Positions 15,307 to 24,269 of a stretch of 34,338 nucleotides of DNA are shown here, one piece after another. Each line of letters opens with the position of its first letter. Position 1 is the stretch's first letter. The notes beneath the pieces are model-generated. The model made no database searches and had not been told where the DNA came from. It saw nothing but the letters and a program-made list of their open reading frames with translations. The DNA comes from Paracoccus sp. MKU1 (GTDB lineage: Bacteria; Pseudomonadota; Alphaproteobacteria; Rhodobacterales; Rhodobacteraceae), in the NCBI RefSeq assembly GCF_001447385.1, contig NZ_LLWQ01000033.1, positions 1-34,338 on the forward strand, read 5' to 3'. The translations under genes were made by a program, and so were the position numbers.

Positions 15307-17643
15307 ATGACGGACAGGAAACTCGGCAAGGGCGCGCTGGCGCTGATCTCGGCGCTGGCGGTGGCCGCGCCGGTCGCGATGGTGGCGACCCCCGCCTCGG
15401 CCTATGTCTTCAGCAACGTGCGGATCGAGGGCAACCAGCGGATCGAACCCGCGACGATCCTGTCCTATCTGGACCTGCCGCGCGGTCAGGATGTTTCGGC
15501 CGGGGCGCTGAACGACGCCATGCAGCGGCTCCAGAACTCGGGGCTGTTCGAGACGGTCGAACTGGTGCCCTCGGGCGGCACGCTGGTGGTGCGGGTGACG
15601 GAATATCCCACCATCAACACCGTCGCCTTCGAGGGCAACAGGCGGCTCAAGGACGAGAACCTGTCCGAGATCGTCAAGTCGCAGTCGCGCCGGGTCTATT
15701 CGCCCGCCCAGGCCGAGGCCGACGCCGCCGCGATCAGCCAGGTCTATGCCTCGCAGGGGCGCCTGGCCGCCCGCGTCGATCCGCGCATCATCCGGCGCGG
15801 CAGCAACCAGGTCGATCTGGTCTTCGAGATCCGCGAGGGCGACGTGACCGAGATCGAGCGCATCGGCTTTGTCGGCAACCGCGCCTTTTCCGACCGCCGG
15901 CTGCGCAACGTGCTGCAGACCAAGCAGGCCGGCATCCTGCGCACCTTCATCCGCCGCGACACCTTCGCCCCCGAAAGGGTGCCGCTGGACGAGAAGCTCC
16001 TGACCGATTTCTACCGCTCGCGCGGCTATGCCGATTTCCGGGTCCAGGCGGTGGCGCCGGAGCTGGCGCGCGAACGCGACGCCTTCTACATCACCTTCCA
16101 GATCTATGAAGGCCCGCGCTATACCTTCGGCACCATCAACACCGTGAGCGAGATCCCCGGCGTCGACGCGGCGGAGTTCGCCGCCCAGAACCGGGTCAAG
16201 CGCGGCGCGGTCTACAACCCGACCGACATCGACACCACCATCCGCCGGATGGAGGCGCTGGCGCTGCGCAAGGGGCTGAACTTCGTCAATATCGAGCCGC
16301 GCGTCACCCGCAACGAGCGCAACCAGACGCTGGACCTGACCTTTGCCCTGACCCGCGGCCCGCGCGTCTTTGTCGAACGCATCGACATCGAGGGCAACAC
16401 CACCACGCTGGACGAAGTGATCCGCCGCCAGTTCGCCACCGTCGAAGGCGACCCCTTCAACCCGCGCGAGATCCGCAATTCCGCCGAACGCCTGCGCGCG
16501 CTGGGTTATTTTGCCGATGTGCAGGCCGAAAGCCGCCCCGGCTCGACGCCCGAGCAGGTCATCGTCGATGTGAACGTCGAGGAACAGCCGACCGGCAGCC
16601 TGAACTTCGGCGTCAGCTATGGCGTGGCCACTGGCGTCGGCTTCAACATCTCGCTGTCGGAAAAGAACTTCCTGGGCCGCGGGCAGCAGGTGGACCTGGC
16701 CTTCTCGACCGGCACGGATACGCAAAGCTCGGGCCTGACCTTCGTCGAGCCCTATTTCCTGGGCCGCGACCTGCGCGCGCGGCTCCAGCTCTGGTACAAC
16801 ACCACCGACCGGCTGAACTCCGACTATAATACCCGCACCGTCGGCTTCCTGACCGGGATGGAGTTCCCGGTTTCGGAGAACGGCCGGCTGGAGCTGCGCT
16901 ACAAGCTCAGCAAGGATACGCTGTTCGACGTCGAGGAGCCGCATATCGACACCGAGACCGACGAGTTTGTCGGATCGTCGCAGATCCTGTTCGACGAGCA
17001 GGGCGGCTTCTTTACCTCGGCGCTCGGCTATACCTACAGCTATGACAGCCGGATCGGCGGGCTGGACCCGGTGACCAGCTACCGGCTGCGCGTCGGGCAG
17101 GACTTCGCCGGGCTGGGCGGCGATGTGAAATCGGTCACCAGCACGGTTTACGCCGGCGTCGAAAGCCGGGCCTGGCGCGAGAGCGTGACCATGCTGGCCG
17201 AGTTCGAGACCGGCGCCGTGCATATGCTGGACGACCAGCAAAGCCGCTTCCTGAACCGCTTCACCGGCAACGGCAAGATTCGCGGCTTCGAGCCGAACGG
17301 CTTCGGCCCGCGCGACCTTGCGGCGCCGAACCAGGACGCTCTTGGCGGCAACTATTTCTGGGCACTGCGCACCGAGCTGCAATTCCCGCTGGGCCTGCCC
17401 GAGGAATACGGCATCACCGGCGGGCTTTTCGCCGATGCCGGCTCGGTCTGGGGGCTGGACCGCACGGCGGGCACGAATGGGGTCGAGGTTGATGACGGCA
17501 TGAAGGTCCGCGCCGCGGTCGGTGCCTCGGTCTTCTGGACCACGCCGATCGGGCCGCTGCGTTTCAACTTCGCCAAGGCCCTCAAGAAAGAGGACTATGA
17601 CGAAGAGCAGTCCTTCGACCTGACGATTTCGACCCGGTTCTGA
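15307..17643 (+). CDS. bamA: Outer membrane protein assembly factor BamA
   Basis: 778 residues. The essential barrel that folds other outer-membrane beta-barrels. A signal peptide covers residues 1-32 (cleavage after ATPASA), followed by five POTRA-like repeats (about 33-430), then the C-terminal beta-barrel ending in the aromatic FDLTISTRF. The start ATG 15307 is chosen over in-frame ATGs at 15259 and 15283 because gagggg precedes it at a good distance and it gives a clean signal peptide; the longer forms would bury the leader. It overlaps ompH by one base. Confidence 0.95.
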   Translation: MTDRKLGKGALALISALAVAAPVAMVATPASAYVFSNVRIEGNQRIEPATILSYLDLPRGQDVSAGALNDAMQRLQNSGLFETVELVPSGGTLVVRVTEYPTINTVAFEGNRRLKDENLSEIVKSQSRRVYSPAQAEADAAAISQVYASQGRLAARVDPRIIRRGSNQVDLVFEIREGDVTEIERIGFVGNRAFSDRRLRNVLQTKQAGILRTFIRRDTFAPERVPLDEKLLTDFYRSRGYADFRVQAVAPELARERDAFYITFQIYEGPRYTFGTINTVSEIPGVDAAEFAAQNRVKRGAVYNPTDIDTTIRRMEALALRKGLNFVNIEPRVTRNERNQTLDLTFALTRGPRVFVERIDIEGNTTTLDEVIRRQFATVEGDPFNPREIRNSAERLRALGYFADVQAESRPGSTPEQVIVDVNVEEQPTGSLNFGVSYGVATGVGFNISLSEKNFLGRGQQVDLAFSTGTDTQSSGLTFVEPYFLGRDLRARLQLWYNTTDRLNSDYNTRTVGFLTGMEFPVSENGRLELRYKLSKDTLFDVEEPHIDTETDEFVGSSQILFDEQGGFFTSALGYTYSYDSRIGGLDPVTSYRLRVGQDFAGLGGDVKSVTSTVYAGVESRAWRESVTMLAEFETGAVHMLDDQQSRFLNRFTGNGKIRGFEPNGFGPRDLAAPNQDALGGNYFWALRTELQFPLGLPEEYGITGGLFADAGSVWGLDRTAGTNGVEVDDGMKVRAAVGASVFWTTPIGPLRFNFAKALKKEDYDEEQSFDLTISTRF

Positions 17644-18404
17644 TGGCGGGGGGGCGCGGCATCGCGACGTTGGCGCTGGCCGCCTTGCTGGCGCTACCCT
17701 CCGGCGCCCCGGCCCAGCCCGTGCCCGAGCCATCTGCGCCTGGCGACGCGCCGGCCCATGACGTGTCGCCCATCGTCGTCGAGACGCCGCCGTCCAATGG
17801 CGCGGCGGTGCTGCCGGTGCTGACGCTGGACCAGGACGCGCTTTACCTGCATTCGCAATGGGGGCAGCGCGTGCAGGCGGATCTGGAGCAGCGCGGGCTC
17901 GAGATCGCGGCCGAGAACGACCGGCTGGCCGATCAGTTCGCCACCGAGGAGCAGGAGCTGACGGCGCTGCGCCAAACCCTGCCGCCCGACGAGTTCCGCA
18001 AGCGCGCCGATGAGTTCGACAAGCGCGTGGTCGAGGTGCGCCGCGCCCGCGACGCCGCCGCGCGCGCCTTGCAGACCGAGGCCGACGAGGAGCGCCAGGC
18101 CTTTTTCCGCGCCGCCTTGCCGGTGCTGGCGGCGCTGATGCGCGAACGGGGCGCGGTGGTGGTGCTGGACCAGCGTGCGATCTTCGTCGCCTCGCAATCC
18201 ATCGATGTCACCGATGTGCTGATCGACCGCATCAACAGCGAGGTCGGCCCCGGCCCCTTGGCCGAGGAGCCGGAAACGGATGCGGTAGAGCCGACCGAGC
18301 CCGCACCGGAAGATGGGCCGGAGCAGGGGATTTCCGAACAGCCCGGGCCTGGGGGCGCGGAGCCGGCAATGCCCGGCACCCCGCCCGGCCCGGCGGACGA
18401 GTAA
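17643..18404 (+). CDS. OmpH/Skp family periplasmic chaperone with long Pro/acidic tail
   Basis: 253 residues. A signal peptide (about 1-25, APAQ) and Pro-rich stretch precede an OmpH/Skp region (about 55-195) with the typical long alpha-helical tentacles (QADLEQRGLEIAAENDRL, REVE-like charged helix, EERQAFFRAALPVLAALM) and the conserved VVLDQRAIF strand. The last 55 residues are Pro/Glu/Gly-rich and absent from E. coli Skp. The family shields unfolded outer-membrane proteins on the way to BamA, which is encoded just upstream (TGATG overlap). In related Rhodobacterales, fabZ and lpxA often follow; here the next gene is on the other strand. Confidence 0.88.
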   Translation: MAGGRGIATLALAALLALPSGAPAQPVPEPSAPGDAPAHDVSPIVVETPPSNGAAVLPVLTLDQDALYLHSQWGQRVQADLEQRGLEIAAENDRLADQFATEEQELTALRQTLPPDEFRKRADEFDKRVVEVRRARDAAARALQTEADEERQAFFRAALPVLAALMRERGAVVVLDQRAIFVASQSIDVTDVLIDRINSEVGPGPLAEEPETDAVEPTEPAPEDGPEQGISEQPGPGGAEPAMPGTPPGPADE

Positions 18405-18442
18405 GCCGCGCCGGGCCGCTTTGGCAGCCTTGGACCTCGCCG

Positions 18443-19390
18443 CTAGCCGACTCGGCGGTCGAGATCGCCGATCCGCTCCGTCAACAGCGCGAAGAACGCC
18501 TCGGCCTCGACATCGCGGATGAAGGTGGCGTTGGGCGTCCGCCCGCTGACCCGCCACCAGTCGGCGACGGTCATGCCCAGAGTATATTCGCCCTGCGTCT
18601 CGATCTCGACATTGATATAGCGGCCGGTGAACAGTTCGGGCCGCAGCAGCCAGGCGATGGTGCAGGGGTCGTGCAGCGGCGCGCCGTGGCTGCCGTATTT
18701 CTCGCGGTCGTAGCGTTCGAAGAAATCGGTCCAGCTGGCCACCGCCTGGCCGACCCGGCCCATGGCGCGCATGCCTTCGACCCAGGCGCGGCTGGTCAGG
18801 GCGCGATGCGTCACGTCCAGCGGCATCACCGTCAGCGGCGCGCCGCTGGCAAAGACCAGCTTCGCCGCCTCTGGGTCGACATAGATGTTGAACTCGGCGG
18901 TGGGGGTGATGTTGCCGACCTCGAAATAGGCACCGCCCATCAGCACGATCTCCTGCACGCGCGGGATGATGTCGGGCGCGCGCTGGAAGGCGGTGGCGAT
19001 GTTGGTCAGCGGGCCGATGGGAACCAGCGTGACGCTGCCCGGTTTCTCGCGGCGCAGCGTCTCGATCAGGAAATCGACGGCATGGTCGGGGGCGGGCGGC
19101 ATGCTCGGCTCGGGCAGGGTGACGCCGTCGAGCCCGGTCTTGCCATGCACATGCTCGGCGGTGACCAGCCTGCGTTGCAGCGGCGCGTCGCAGCCGGCAT
19201 GGACCGGCATGTCCGGGCGGCCGGCCAGTTCGCAGATCATTCGGGCGTTCCGCTCGGTGTGATGCAGCGGCACGTTGCCGGCCACCACGCTGAGCCCCAG
19301 CACCTCGATCTCGGGGCTGGCCAGCGCCAGCAGGATGGCGACGGCGTCGTCCTGGCCGGGGTCGGTGTCGATGATGATCTTGCGCGCCAT
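18443..19390 (-). CDS. Nucleoside hydrolase (inosine-uridine preferring type)
   Basis: 315 residues, the family norm. The N-terminal DTDPGQDDA (residues 8-16) is the Asp cluster that binds calcium and ribose hydroxyls. VPIGPLTNIATAF, VLMGGAYFEVGNITPTAEFNIYVDP and HGAPLHDPC are further family motifs. Members cut the N-glycosidic bond of ribonucleosides for base and ribose salvage. The purine or pyrimidine preference cannot be read from sequence with certainty. The ATG at 19390 is preceded on the minus strand by an aaaggga site. It lies 63 bp downstream of the acylase gene and is probably transcribed with it. Confidence 0.9.
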   Translation of the reverse strand: MARKIIIDTDPGQDDAVAILLALASPEIEVLGLSVVAGNVPLHHTERNARMICELAGRPDMPVHAGCDAPLQRRLVTAEHVHGKTGLDGVTLPEPSMPPAPDHAVDFLIETLRREKPGSVTLVPIGPLTNIATAFQRAPDIIPRVQEIVLMGGAYFEVGNITPTAEFNIYVDPEAAKLVFASGAPLTVMPLDVTHRALTSRAWVEGMRAMGRVGQAVASWTDFFERYDREKYGSHGAPLHDPCTIAWLLRPELFTGRYINVEIETQGEYTLGMTVADWWRVSGRTPNATFIRDVEAEAFFALLTERIGDLDRRVG

Positions 19391-19453
19391 GGGTTTCCCT
19401 TTGCTGCGTTTCCCGGGGCAGGGAAGCCCGGCCGGACGCGGGATGCAAGCCCT

Positions 19454-21910
19454 CTAGCCGTCGGCCGGCCGCAGATGGGTGATGCCCGCAGCCGCGGCGC
19501 GCGCCAGCGCCGGATCCAGCGACATGACCACATATTCGCCGCGCCGCCACAGCTCGGCCATGTCGTCGTAATGGCGCGAGAAGGGATGGCCGGACTGGCC
19601 GGTCGAGATGATGAAGACCGAACTGTCGGGATCGGCGAGGTCATAGACCCCGCGATAGGCGGCGCCGGTCACGTTCAGCCAGGGATTGCGGCCATGGCCC
19701 AGGAAACCGGCATGCGCGATGGTCGATTCGCCCCCCGAGGTCGACTGGATCACGTTCACGATATAGGAGATGCCGCGCATGTCTCCCAGCGCCGGGTGGA
19801 CATGGCGGGCGCGGTGCAGGTCGCCCCAGCGCCAGCTGGCGAGGTCGGGCCCGAAGCGCGCCACCAGGTCCAGCAGCGCGGCGTCCAGAGCCTGCCGTGC
19901 GATCTGGGTGCAGGTCTCGACCGGCGCGGATTGGCGGATGTCGCACCAGGCCGAGGCGCCATTCGCGTCGCGGAACACCCGGTCGATGAAATCGGGGTAA
20001 AGCTCGGTCAGCGCGTCGGCGAGCGGGCCGAGGTCGTCGCGCACCAGCCGGTCCTGCAAGGCGCGCATCCAGGCGGCATAGATCAGCGGCTCGGGCAGGT
20101 GCTCGCTCATGGCACCGTCCCAATTGGCCAGCAGCGCCAGCGCGTCCTGGCGCAGCCGCTCGGGCGTGCCCTGGGCGGCGGGCTCGCCGGTGAACCACAG
20201 TTCGGCTCCGACCAGCGGCAGCAGGGCCCGGGCGACCGGGCTGACGATGTCGGTCTGCGCGGCGATGAAACTGTCGCGCGAATGCACCTCGCGCGAGTCG
20301 ATCAGGTGGCGCAGCCGGTTCAGCCGGTAGCCGTCGCTCCAGTCATGGCCCAGCCCGCCCGCACCCGGCAGCGCCGCGCCGGTCGCGGCCACGATGCCGC
20401 TGTCGGGGCTCAGTTCGGTCAATCCGGCGGGGGCGGGGCTGAGCCCCTGCCAGCGGTTCTGCACCAGCCAGCCCGGCGCAGGCATGCGGCCCGCCGTCTG
20501 ATGGCCGGCCGGGCGATGCGGCACGGCCCCGGCCAAGACCTGGCCTACGCCCCGCCCGTCGGCCAGCGTCACCGTCACGGCAGGGGCGATCATCTCGCGC
20601 AGCGCCTCGGCCGCCGCCTGGCGGTCCTGGGCCCGCATCAGCCCGATCAGAGCCGTCATGCTGCGGTCGTTGCCATAGCCGCCGGTCCAGGACAGCGCTG
20701 CGACATGGCCGGCCGGCAGGATGGTGGCAAGGTCCAGATGCGCGGCGGGGATGACCGGGCCGTTCTCGGTCTCGCGCAGGGTGATGGTCTGCGGCTCGGC
20801 GCCGCGGATGCGCAGGGTCTCGCGCCGCGTGGCGAACTCGGTCCAGCCGTTCGCGCCGCGATAGCGGTTGGGGTCGCCGGGCTGCACCTCCTCGATATAG
20901 AGGTCCTGATCGTCGATCTGCGCCGGGGTGATACCCCAGGCGAGGCTGGTGTTGCGCCCCGACAGCACGGCGGGAATGCCGGGGATGGTGCCGCCGATCA
21001 CCCCGCCCGAGCCCAGCTCGATCCGCGCCAGATACCACAGGCCCGGCGCGGTCAGCGCGAATTGCGGATCATTGGCCAGCAGCGCGCCGCCCGCCGCCGT
21101 GCGCCCGGCCGCGGCGGCGAAGCCATTGGCCGAGGCTCCGGCCGCCGGCGCCAGATAACCGGCCAGTGTCGCGGTCCAGTCCCGCGGCCCGGCGCCGCGT
21201 TCCGGCGCGGCGAAGCGGGTGCCGGGAAACAGGCCGGCATAGGCCGACAAGGGCGGCTCGCCGCGCATGGCGACCAGATCCTGCCCGCGCTCGGGCGCGG
21301 CCAGCGACAGCCGGGCCCGCAGCACTTCGTGGCGCAGCTGCACGGTGGACGAGGCGGCCAGCAGCTTCAGGATCGCCAGCGAATCCGCCGGTTCCCAATA
21401 GGCGATGTCCTCGGGATAAAGAAAGAATTCCGGCGCCCCGCGCCCGCGTGCGCCCAGATTGACCTGCTCGATCCAGGCATTAACCCCTTCGGCATAGGCC
21501 TCCAGTGCCTCCAGCACCTCGGGGTCCTGCGCCTCGAGCGAGGCACGAGCATTGCGGTAAAGCCCCAGCCGGCGCGCCAGGTCGTCGGCGGGCAGAGCGC
21601 CCATGCCATAGATCTCGGCCAGCCGGCCCTGCGCCGCACGGCGCAGCACGGTCATCTGGAACAGCCGGTCCTGCGCATGGGCAAGGCCGAGCGCGAAGAA
21701 CACGTCGCGGTCGCTTTCGCCGAAGATATGCGGCACGTCCTCGGTCGTGCGCACGATCTCGACCGGCGCCGAGATGCCGCGCACCGCATAGCTGCCGTCA
21801 TAGTCGGGCAGCGAGCGGATGGCGAAATACCAGGCCAGCGTCACCAGCGCCAGGGTCAGCAGGATCAGCCCGACCGTCAGGCGCACAAGCCAGCGGAAAA
21901 GTGTCACCAT
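19454..21910 (-). CDS. Penicillin acylase family protein (Ntn hydrolase), membrane-anchored
   Basis: 818 residues. A single membrane helix near residues 5-27 precedes the penicillin amidase fold. The stretch VEIVRTTEDVPHIFGESDRDVFFALGLAHAQDRLFQM is the usual start of the alpha chain. LLANDPQFAL and SWTGGYG-type segments mark the beta chain, and later motifs such as HDWSDGYRLNRL and STSGGESTIAH fit the family. The likely nucleophile and self-cleavage point is Ser260 in GASANGFA. Most members have Ser-Asn at that point; here it is Ser-Ala-Asn. The family includes penicillin, cephalosporin and acyl-homoserine lactone acylases, and the substrate cannot be decided. Being anchored, it probably acts in the periplasm. 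Confidence 0.9.
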   Translation of the reverse strand: MVTLFRWLVRLTVGLILLTLALVTLAWYFAIRSLPDYDGSYAVRGISAPVEIVRTTEDVPHIFGESDRDVFFALGLAHAQDRLFQMTVLRRAAQGRLAEIYGMGALPADDLARRLGLYRNARASLEAQDPEVLEALEAYAEGVNAWIEQVNLGARGRGAPEFFLYPEDIAYWEPADSLAILKLLAASSTVQLRHEVLRARLSLAAPERGQDLVAMRGEPPLSAYAGLFPGTRFAAPERGAGPRDWTATLAGYLAPAAGASANGFAAAAGRTAAGGALLANDPQFALTAPGLWYLARIELGSGGVIGGTIPGIPAVLSGRNTSLAWGITPAQIDDQDLYIEEVQPGDPNRYRGANGWTEFATRRETLRIRGAEPQTITLRETENGPVIPAAHLDLATILPAGHVAALSWTGGYGNDRSMTALIGLMRAQDRQAAAEALREMIAPAVTVTLADGRGVGQVLAGAVPHRPAGHQTAGRMPAPGWLVQNRWQGLSPAPAGLTELSPDSGIVAATGAALPGAGGLGHDWSDGYRLNRLRHLIDSREVHSRDSFIAAQTDIVSPVARALLPLVGAELWFTGEPAAQGTPERLRQDALALLANWDGAMSEHLPEPLIYAAWMRALQDRLVRDDLGPLADALTELYPDFIDRVFRDANGASAWCDIRQSAPVETCTQIARQALDAALLDLVARFGPDLASWRWGDLHRARHVHPALGDMRGISYIVNVIQSTSGGESTIAHAGFLGHGRNPWLNVTGAAYRGVYDLADPDSSVFIISTGQSGHPFSRHYDDMAELWRRGEYVVMSLDPALARAAAAGITHLRPADG

Positions 21911-21944
21911 GAAAAGGCACGGTCCCGAGCTTGGGCGCGAGAGG

Positions 21945-21974
21945 TTGACCCCCGCGCCGAGTGATGAAATTCAT
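21945..21974 (+). promoter_or_regulatory. Candidate promoter or operator in the acylase / dehydrogenase divergent spacer
   Basis: TTGACC (21945-21950) is followed after 17 bases by AATTCA (21968-21973), and the -10 overlaps the 11-bp palindrome ATGAAATTCAT (21964-21974), a possible small operator. The site lies between two divergent genes. Confidence 0.3.
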
Positions 21975-22038
21975 CGGGGTGAATAGGACAGGGCGCGGGC
22001 CGGATCAACGCGCCTTTCGACTCGAGGGAGAGAATCTG

Positions 22039-22905
22039 ATGGCGCGCGTGGCTTTTCTGGGACTGGGGGTGATGGGCTTTCCGATGGCGGGGCATCTGGC
22101 CGCCGCCGGGCATGAGGTCGCGGTCTGGAACCGCAGCCCCGCCAAGGCCGAGGCCTGGGCCGCGCGTCACAAGGGCCGCGTGGCCGCCACCGCCCGCGAG
22201 GCGGCCGAAGGTGCGGAGTTCGTCATGGCCTGCGTCGGCAATGACGACGACCTGCGTCAGGTCTGTCTGGGCGAGACGGGCGCCTTTGCGGGCATGGGCA
22301 AGGGGGCGGTCTTCGTCGATCACACCACGGTCTCGGCGGCGGTGACGCGGGAACTGTCGGCTCAGGCCGCAGAATCCGGGCTGGGTTTCGTTGATGCGCC
22401 GGTTTCGGGAGGGCAGGCGGGGGCCGAGAACGGCCAGCTTTCCGTGATGTGCGGCGGCGCCCCCGCCGATTACGCCCGGGCCGAGCCGGTGATCGCCGCC
22501 TATGCCAAGATCTGCAAGCTCATGGGCCCCTCGGGCGCGGGGCAGCTGACCAAGATGTGCAACCAGATCGCCATCGCCGGGCTGGTGCAGGGCCTGTCGG
22601 AATCGTTGCATTTCGCCGAAAAGGCCGGGCTGTCGATCCCCGAGGTGGTAGAGGTCATCAGCCAGGGCGCCGCCGCCAGCTGGCAGATGCAGAACCGTCA
22701 CCAGACCATGGCCGAAGACCGCTTCGATTTCGGCTTTGCGGTGGACTGGATGCGCAAGGACCTGGGCATCTGCCTGGCCACGGCCAACGAGACCGGCGCC
22801 AGCCTGCCGGTGACGGCGCTTGTCGATCAGTTCTACAAGGAGGTGCAGGCCATGGGCGGCGGGCGCTGGGACACCTCGTCGCTGATCGCGAGGCTGCGCC
22901 GGTGA
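22039..22905 (+). CDS. NAD(P)-dependent beta-hydroxyacid dehydrogenase (3-hydroxyisobutyrate / tartronate semialdehyde type)
   Basis: 288 residues, the family size. The Rossmann loop GLGVMGFPMAGHL begins at residue 8, followed by VDHTTVSAAVT, the substrate motif DAPVSGGQAGAENGQLSVM, and the catalytic Lys172 in GQLTKMCNQ. The C-terminal helical domain carries DLGICLATANETGASLPVT. Members reduce or oxidise 3-hydroxyisobutyrate, tartronate semialdehyde or related hydroxyacids; the exact substrate is not clear. ATG 22039 has gagggagag at good spacing. An in-frame start at 21961 would add 26 residues without support. Confidence 0.88.
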   Translation: MARVAFLGLGVMGFPMAGHLAAAGHEVAVWNRSPAKAEAWAARHKGRVAATAREAAEGAEFVMACVGNDDDLRQVCLGETGAFAGMGKGAVFVDHTTVSAAVTRELSAQAAESGLGFVDAPVSGGQAGAENGQLSVMCGGAPADYARAEPVIAAYAKICKLMGPSGAGQLTKMCNQIAIAGLVQGLSESLHFAEKAGLSIPEVVEVISQGAAASWQMQNRHQTMAEDRFDFGFAVDWMRKDLGICLATANETGASLPVTALVDQFYKEVQAMGGGRWDTSSLIARLRR

Positions 22906-22914
22906 CGCCCCCGC

Positions 22915-22944
22915 TTGCCAAGGGCGCCGGGATCGCGCTATCAG
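22915..22944 (+). promoter_or_regulatory. Candidate promoter for tRNA-Val
   Basis: TTGCCA (22915-22920) and TATCAG (22939-22944) are 18 bases apart, and the -10 ends 9 bases before the tRNA, a normal distance for a tRNA gene. Confidence 0.4.
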
Positions 22945-22953
22945 CCGGCATGG

Positions 22954-23029
22954 GGGCGGTTAGCTCAGTTGGTAGAGCGTCTCGTTTACACCGAGAATGT
23001 CGGGGGTTCGAGTCCCTCACCGCCCACCA
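22954..23029 (+). tRNA. tRNA-Val (anticodon UAC)
   Basis: 76 nt. The acceptor stem GGGCGGT pairs with ACCGCCC, the D arm is GCTC..GAGC, and the anticodon stem TCTCG/CGAGA has a loop TTTACAC giving anticodon TAC. The T arm GGGGG-TTCGAGT-CCCTC carries one G-U pair. The 3' CCA is encoded. It lies between the dehydrogenase and the CoA-transferase gene, whose longer in-frame start would wrongly extend into this tRNA. Confidence 0.96.
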
Positions 23030-23047
23030 TCTCCCCCGAGGCCGGTC

Positions 23048-24109
23048 ATGAGCGGAACCCTGTCCAGCCTGCGCGTCGTCGAGATCGCCGGCATCGGCCC
23101 GACGCCTTTTGCCGCCATGTGGCTTGCCGACCATGGTGCCCAGGTGATCCGCATCGCCCGGCCCGGCTCACCGCAGATCTTTCCGATGAAGCGGGACGTG
23201 CTGGACCGCGGCCGCGACTGGTTGGAGCTGGACCTGAAATCGCCCGAAGGCCGGGAACTGGCGCGTGACCTGATCTTGCGTGCCGATGCGCTGATCGAGG
23301 GCATGCGCCCCGGCGTGATGGAGCGGCTGGGCCTCGGCCCAGGGGATTTCCCGGAAAACCCGCGGCTGGTCTATGGCCGGATGACCGGCTGGGGGCAGAC
23401 CGGCCCGCTGGCGCATTCGGCCGGTCACGACCTGACCTATCTGGCGATCACCGGCGCGCTTTCCGCCATCGGTCCGGCGGACCATCCCGTCCCGCCGCTG
23501 AACCTGGTCGGCGATTTCGCAGCCGGCTCGATGTATCTGGTCTCGGGAATGCTGGCGGCGATCCTGCATGCGCGCGAGACCGGCCGGGGGCAGGTCGTCG
23601 ATGCCGCCATCACCGACGGGGTGGCGCATCTGATGGCGATGATCTCGGGGCTGCGCGTCAACGGGCTCTGGCGCGACGAGCGCCAGGCGAACCTGCTGGA
23701 CGGCGGCGCGCCCTATTACAGCTGTTATCCCTGCGCCTGCGGCGGCTTCCTGGCCGTCGCCGCCATCGAGCCGCAGTTCTGGGCCGAATTGGTCCGGCGG
23801 CTGGGCCTGTCCGAGGCCGAGTTGCCCGACCGCGCCGATCCGGCGAACTGGGCCGCGCTGCGCCAGATCCTGGCCGCGCGCATCGCCAGTCGCAGCCGCG
23901 ACGACTGGGCGGCCAGGCTGGAGGGGACGGATGCCTGCGCCGCGCCGGTGCTCTCCATTGCCGAGGCCCCGCAGCATCCGCATAACCGCGCGCGCGGCAC
24001 CCATCTGGGGGACGATCCTCGGCCCGCGCCGCTTTTGTCGCGCAACCCGGGCAGCCTGCGCGAGGGAGGGCGGATCACGGTCGAGGCGGCGCGCGATCTG
24101 TGGCGCTGA
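23048..24109 (+). CDS. CaiB/BaiF family CoA-transferase (alpha-methylacyl-CoA racemase-like)
   Basis: 353 residues. Begins SSLRVVEIAGIGPTPFAAMWLADHGAQVIRI, the nucleotide-like N-terminal region of class III CoA-transferases, followed by LDLKSPEGRELARDLILRADALIEGMRPGVMERLGLG and the GWGQTGPLAHSAGHD motif. The catalytic Asp is probably Asp185 in GRGQVVDAAITDG. The overall length and the absence of extra domains fit the racemase-like subfamily better than the longer formyl-CoA transferases, and the substrate is unknown. ATG 23048 has gagg 6 nt upstream. Confidence 0.88.
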   Translation: MSGTLSSLRVVEIAGIGPTPFAAMWLADHGAQVIRIARPGSPQIFPMKRDVLDRGRDWLELDLKSPEGRELARDLILRADALIEGMRPGVMERLGLGPGDFPENPRLVYGRMTGWGQTGPLAHSAGHDLTYLAITGALSAIGPADHPVPPLNLVGDFAAGSMYLVSGMLAAILHARETGRGQVVDAAITDGVAHLMAMISGLRVNGLWRDERQANLLDGGAPYYSCYPCACGGFLAVAAIEPQFWAELVRRLGLSEAELPDRADPANWAALRQILAARIASRSRDDWAARLEGTDACAAPVLSIAEAPQHPHNRARGTHLGDDPRPAPLLSRNPGSLREGGRITVEAARDLWR

Positions 24110-24122
24110 GCCGCCATTTCGG

Positions 24123-24151
24123 TTGACTTGCCCGCCCGAATCCGCGATATA
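24123..24151 (+). promoter_or_regulatory. Near-consensus promoter for rplU-rpmA
   Basis: TTGACT (24123-24128) and GATATA (24146-24151) with a 17-base spacer give the clearest sigma-70 match in the window, about 150 bases before rplU, leaving a long 5' leader. Confidence 0.65.
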
Positions 24152-24238
24152 CCCGCGACCGGCCGGGCGCATGTCCGTTGCCGGCATCATATTTTGAATT
24201 TCACCCAGGCAAAGGGTGCGCTGTCCGAAGGCGGGGCC

Positions 24239-24269
24239 TGGCCCCGGCAACACCTGCAAGCAGGGGCCA
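24239..24269 (+). promoter_or_regulatory. Hairpin in the rplU leader
   Basis: A 7-bp stem TGGCCCC (24239-24245) / GGGGCCA (24263-24269) encloses a 17-nt loop; an alternative cctg/cagg pairing overlaps the outer stem. It lies 30 bases before the L21 start and could serve ribosomal-protein autoregulation, but no known leader family was recognised. Confidence 0.35.

Noticed and set aside
22997..23047. Upstream in-frame start for the CoA-transferase
   Set aside because: It would lie inside tRNA-Val. ATG 23048 has its own ribosome site and family-typical N-terminus.
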